DNA of 6,934 nucleotides from Bacteroidota bacterium (GTDB lineage: Bacteria > Bacteroidota > Bacteroidia > NS11-12g > UBA955), in assembly GCA_947450015.1 (NCBI GenBank), contig CANFUB010000138.1, forward strand, positions 1 to 6,934, read 5' to 3'. The notes beneath the pieces are model-generated. The model made no database searches and was not told the DNA's origin. It was given only the letters and a program-made list of their open reading frames with translations. Below are positions 5,391 through 6,934 of the stretch, piece by piece (within the stretch, counting starts at the first letter, position 1; the number at the start of each line of letters is the position of its first letter). Position numbers and translations under genes: made by a program.

Positions 5391-5846
5391 GTGTAAGTTT
5401 TATTTTTTTTATTGAGGGACGTTTTATCGTTTGTAAAAAAGAGAACCTAATTCAGACTTATTAAACTCTCGCTTTTCTAGTAATATCAAAGTTAACCCCC
5501 ATTGATTTCTTCCCTCTAATATCAGTCTAAATTACTTGACCAAATTTTTGCATTTTCCGCAAAAAAAAACCTCTAAAATAGAGGTTGAATTAGACCTATG
5601 GAGGTGTTTGGAATTAATTAAAAAGGGTGGAGGTGGAAAAACTTTAGATGCTTAAATACGATCAATGCGATTTCTTGCATTATTCAATTATTTTTTATTA
5701 TTTTTGTATTCAAGAACAACACCAAGGATAGTATCCTCGGTCTGACGCCTCCCATAAGAGTCGTTTCGCTTTTTATAGCATAATACATCAAAAACTGAAT
5801 GGATTTAATTAACAAGGGGTAAAGGAGTGGATTTACTCAGTGATTT
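5391..5846. other. Intergenic region between higBA and the AbiE-type unit
   Basis: About 450 bp with no convincing gene. It holds a leftward terminator at 5561-5586, a G-rich run (5625-5636), a small hairpin AATGC/GCATT (5664-5681) and an imperfect dyad centred on AGGATAGTATCCT (near 5730). On the - strand a 34-codon ORF (5684-5788) and an overlapping start-less frame ending in EDTILGVVLEYKNNKK occur. One may be the decayed tail of a lost gene, but I see no family. The piece 5587-5846 would be the 3' untranslated part of the nucleotidyltransferase transcript. Confidence 0.6.
5561..5586 (-). terminator. Strong intrinsic terminator for leftward transcription
   Basis: AACCTCTA pairs perfectly with TAGAGGTT around a 3-base loop. 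On the - strand the stem runs straight into a tract of about nine T (5569-5561). It ends transcripts from the AbiE-type operon and keeps them from reading into the higBA promoter. Confidence 0.88.
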
Positions 5847-6791
5847 TTATTGAATTCTTTTTATTAATTGCTCAAAGCAATATGCAACATCAGTTTCATT
5901 GGGAATAGTTCTGAATGCCAATGATGAAAGTTCCGTTTGATATTTTTCCTTTAATTGTTCCCAAAGGATTGGAAAATTTGTAATCAAGGGAGATTTTGTG
6001 AGTGGATTGGTTTGCCATCCATTTGGCTCTTCAAACATTTCTCTATCGTGTTGCAGTATATTATCAAATTGGTTTTTAAATGAATCCGATGAAACAAATT
6101 TAATACATTCAGTATTTTGCATCAAATAATACAAATCATAAAAGTGTCTTATCTTTTCAGCTAAACTTTCAACTGTATTTTCTTGAAATGAAAATCGAAT
6201 TAATGCCACCATCTTTTCCAATAGCGTTTGTTCTTTACTTAAAACGTTTAACTCGAAAGGTTGTAGATTATATTGTTGAGTATATTGTTCAAATTTATTT
6301 TGAATCAAAAAATCAAATACCAAACTATGAATGGTAAGTCTTTTATATGGGAACGGATTCGAAAAAGAATTTATTTCTACTATGAGTTTATTATTGGCGT
6401 TGGCTTTTTGAGTTGTAACATATTCAAAAACCGATTTTCGAAATCTTGAACCTTTACTCGTTATACCATCCATTCGTTGCTCTGTTAAATCGGCTGTAAT
6501 TTCTTTTTCAATTGCCCTGATGATGGTTTTGATTTCATTTCCTGTTTTTCCTTTATCGTTGATAACAGCAATATCTACATCTTCAGAAAATCGATCTATC
6601 AAATTGTAGCCTTTTGATAAGGATGTACCTCCTTTGAATACTGATTCATTCATATATTCACTTTTAGCCAAACGGCATAACATCAATGTTATCCAATAGT
6701 CTTTTTCTACAAATGCATATGGAATATTCAAGTAAATTGATGTGTTATATAATATGTCTTTAAACGTCCTATTTTCTAAATGCAATTTCAT
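5847..6791 (-). CDS. AbiEii/AbiGii-family nucleotidyltransferase, likely type IV toxin
   Basis: The protein has 314 residues, the usual size. Motifs in order: FVEKDYWITLML (27-38), the nucleotidyltransferase signature VFKGGTSLSKGYNLIDRFSE then DVDIAV (51-76; Gly-Gly-Thr-Ser and metal-binding Asp71 and Asp73), LIVEIN (136-141), EQTLLEKMVALIRF (187-200), RHFYDLYYL (215-223) and HDREMF (248-253). These are the marks of the AbiEii family, cytosolic enzymes that transfer nucleotides to tRNA or other targets and stop growth, giving abortive phage infection in known cases. All core residues are present, so the enzyme is probably active. The ATG overlaps the stop of the upstream gene as ATGA, which points to translational coupling with a partner, by analogy the antitoxin. 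The gene looks more AT-rich than higBA. A terminator lies about 260 bp downstream. Family is confident; toxicity and the exact target are inferred. Confidence 0.9.
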   Translation of the reverse strand: MKLHLENRTFKDILYNTSIYLNIPYAFVEKDYWITLMLCRLAKSEYMNESVFKGGTSLSKGYNLIDRFSEDVDIAVINDKGKTGNEIKTIIRAIEKEITADLTEQRMDGITSKGSRFRKSVFEYVTTQKANANNKLIVEINSFSNPFPYKRLTIHSLVFDFLIQNKFEQYTQQYNLQPFELNVLSKEQTLLEKMVALIRFSFQENTVESLAEKIRHFYDLYYLMQNTECIKFVSSDSFKNQFDNILQHDREMFEEPNGWQTNPLTKSPLITNFPILWEQLKEKYQTELSSLAFRTIPNETDVAYCFEQLIKRIQ

Positions 6792-6934
6792 TCGATATTC
6801 CAGTTTTTTATGGTGGGTAACTCAGTTTCTTTGATATTTAATTTGATTTTTGTTAGGGGATTTAGCTTGTTTTGTAACTCAGTTAGATTCATATTTAAAT
6901 TCGAATTCTCTAAAATAGCACCAAGTAACCCAAT
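6788..6934 (-). CDS. C-terminal end of the gene upstream of the nucleotidyltransferase, probable antitoxin partner (partial)
   Basis: On the - strand a frame is open from the window edge for 48 codons to TGA at 6790-6788, ending with KNWNIE. The TGA shares four bases (ATGA) with the start of the nucleotidyltransferase gene, typical of toxin-antitoxin pairs and strong support that it is real. The visible tail is hydrophilic, with leucine-spaced stretches (MNLTELQNKLNPLTKIKLNI) and no motif I can assign. In AbiE-type operons this position is taken by the AbiEi-type antitoxin, a winged-helix repressor, so that is the likely identity. The DNA-binding part would be outside the window. Confidence 0.75.
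   Translation of the reverse strand: MGLLGAILENSNLNMNLTELQNKLNPLTKIKLNIKETELPTIKNWNIE

Noticed and set aside
5625..5636. G-rich run GGGTGGAGGTGG as a G-quadruplex
   Set aside because: It has only two-G runs with single-base loops in an otherwise AT-rich intergenic stretch, which is too weak to claim.

Overview
The window is AT-rich DNA that most likely comes from a member of the Bacteroidota. Three observations support this. The first protein ends in a type A C-terminal sorting domain of the type IX secretion system, which is confined to that phylum. The higBA promoter matches the Bacteroidota consensus (TTTG, 19 bases, TAnnTTTG). No gene has a clear Shine-Dalgarno sequence. Flavobacteriia or a near relative is a guess.

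Left third (1-3373, + strand): the window opens inside a thermolysin-like (M4) metalloprotease, three residues before its HEFTH zinc motif. After the catalytic domain come four CUB domains in tandem and the secretion signal. Two small lipoprotein genes follow. The first has a collagen-like Gly-X-Y stretch built from 9-bp DNA repeats, and the second, unrecognised, starts 1 bp after it. This third codes for secreted and surface proteins.

Middle (3374-4107): a gene-poor stretch dense in structure. It holds a 3' fragment resembling tRNA-Ser (a possible att site), a strong terminator, a bidirectional terminator, a 12-bp-stem hairpin abutting 9-bp tandem repeats, a 14-bp inverted repeat bracketing these, and a 28-bp perfect palindrome. 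The core of the palindrome recurs at the start codon of a 44-codon ORF that ends in its own terminator.

Right half (4108-6934, - strand): two toxin-antitoxin-type operons. The first is higB-higA, with an antitoxin fused to an ImmA/IrrE-like (M78) protease domain that appears cut short at its C-terminus. The second is an AbiEii-family nucleotidyltransferase gene overlapping by ATGA the end of an upstream gene that runs off the window, probably its antitoxin. A strong terminator closes this second unit about 260 bp after the nucleotidyltransferase stop.

Overall the window reads as a junction between genes for secreted proteins and an accessory segment carrying toxin-antitoxin or phage-defence genes, with a candidate integration scar between them. 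No complete new multi-gene system is evident. The points most worth a second look are the 44-codon ORF with its repeated palindromic operator, the truncated protease-fused HigA, the tRNA-like scar and the apparently leaderless higB.
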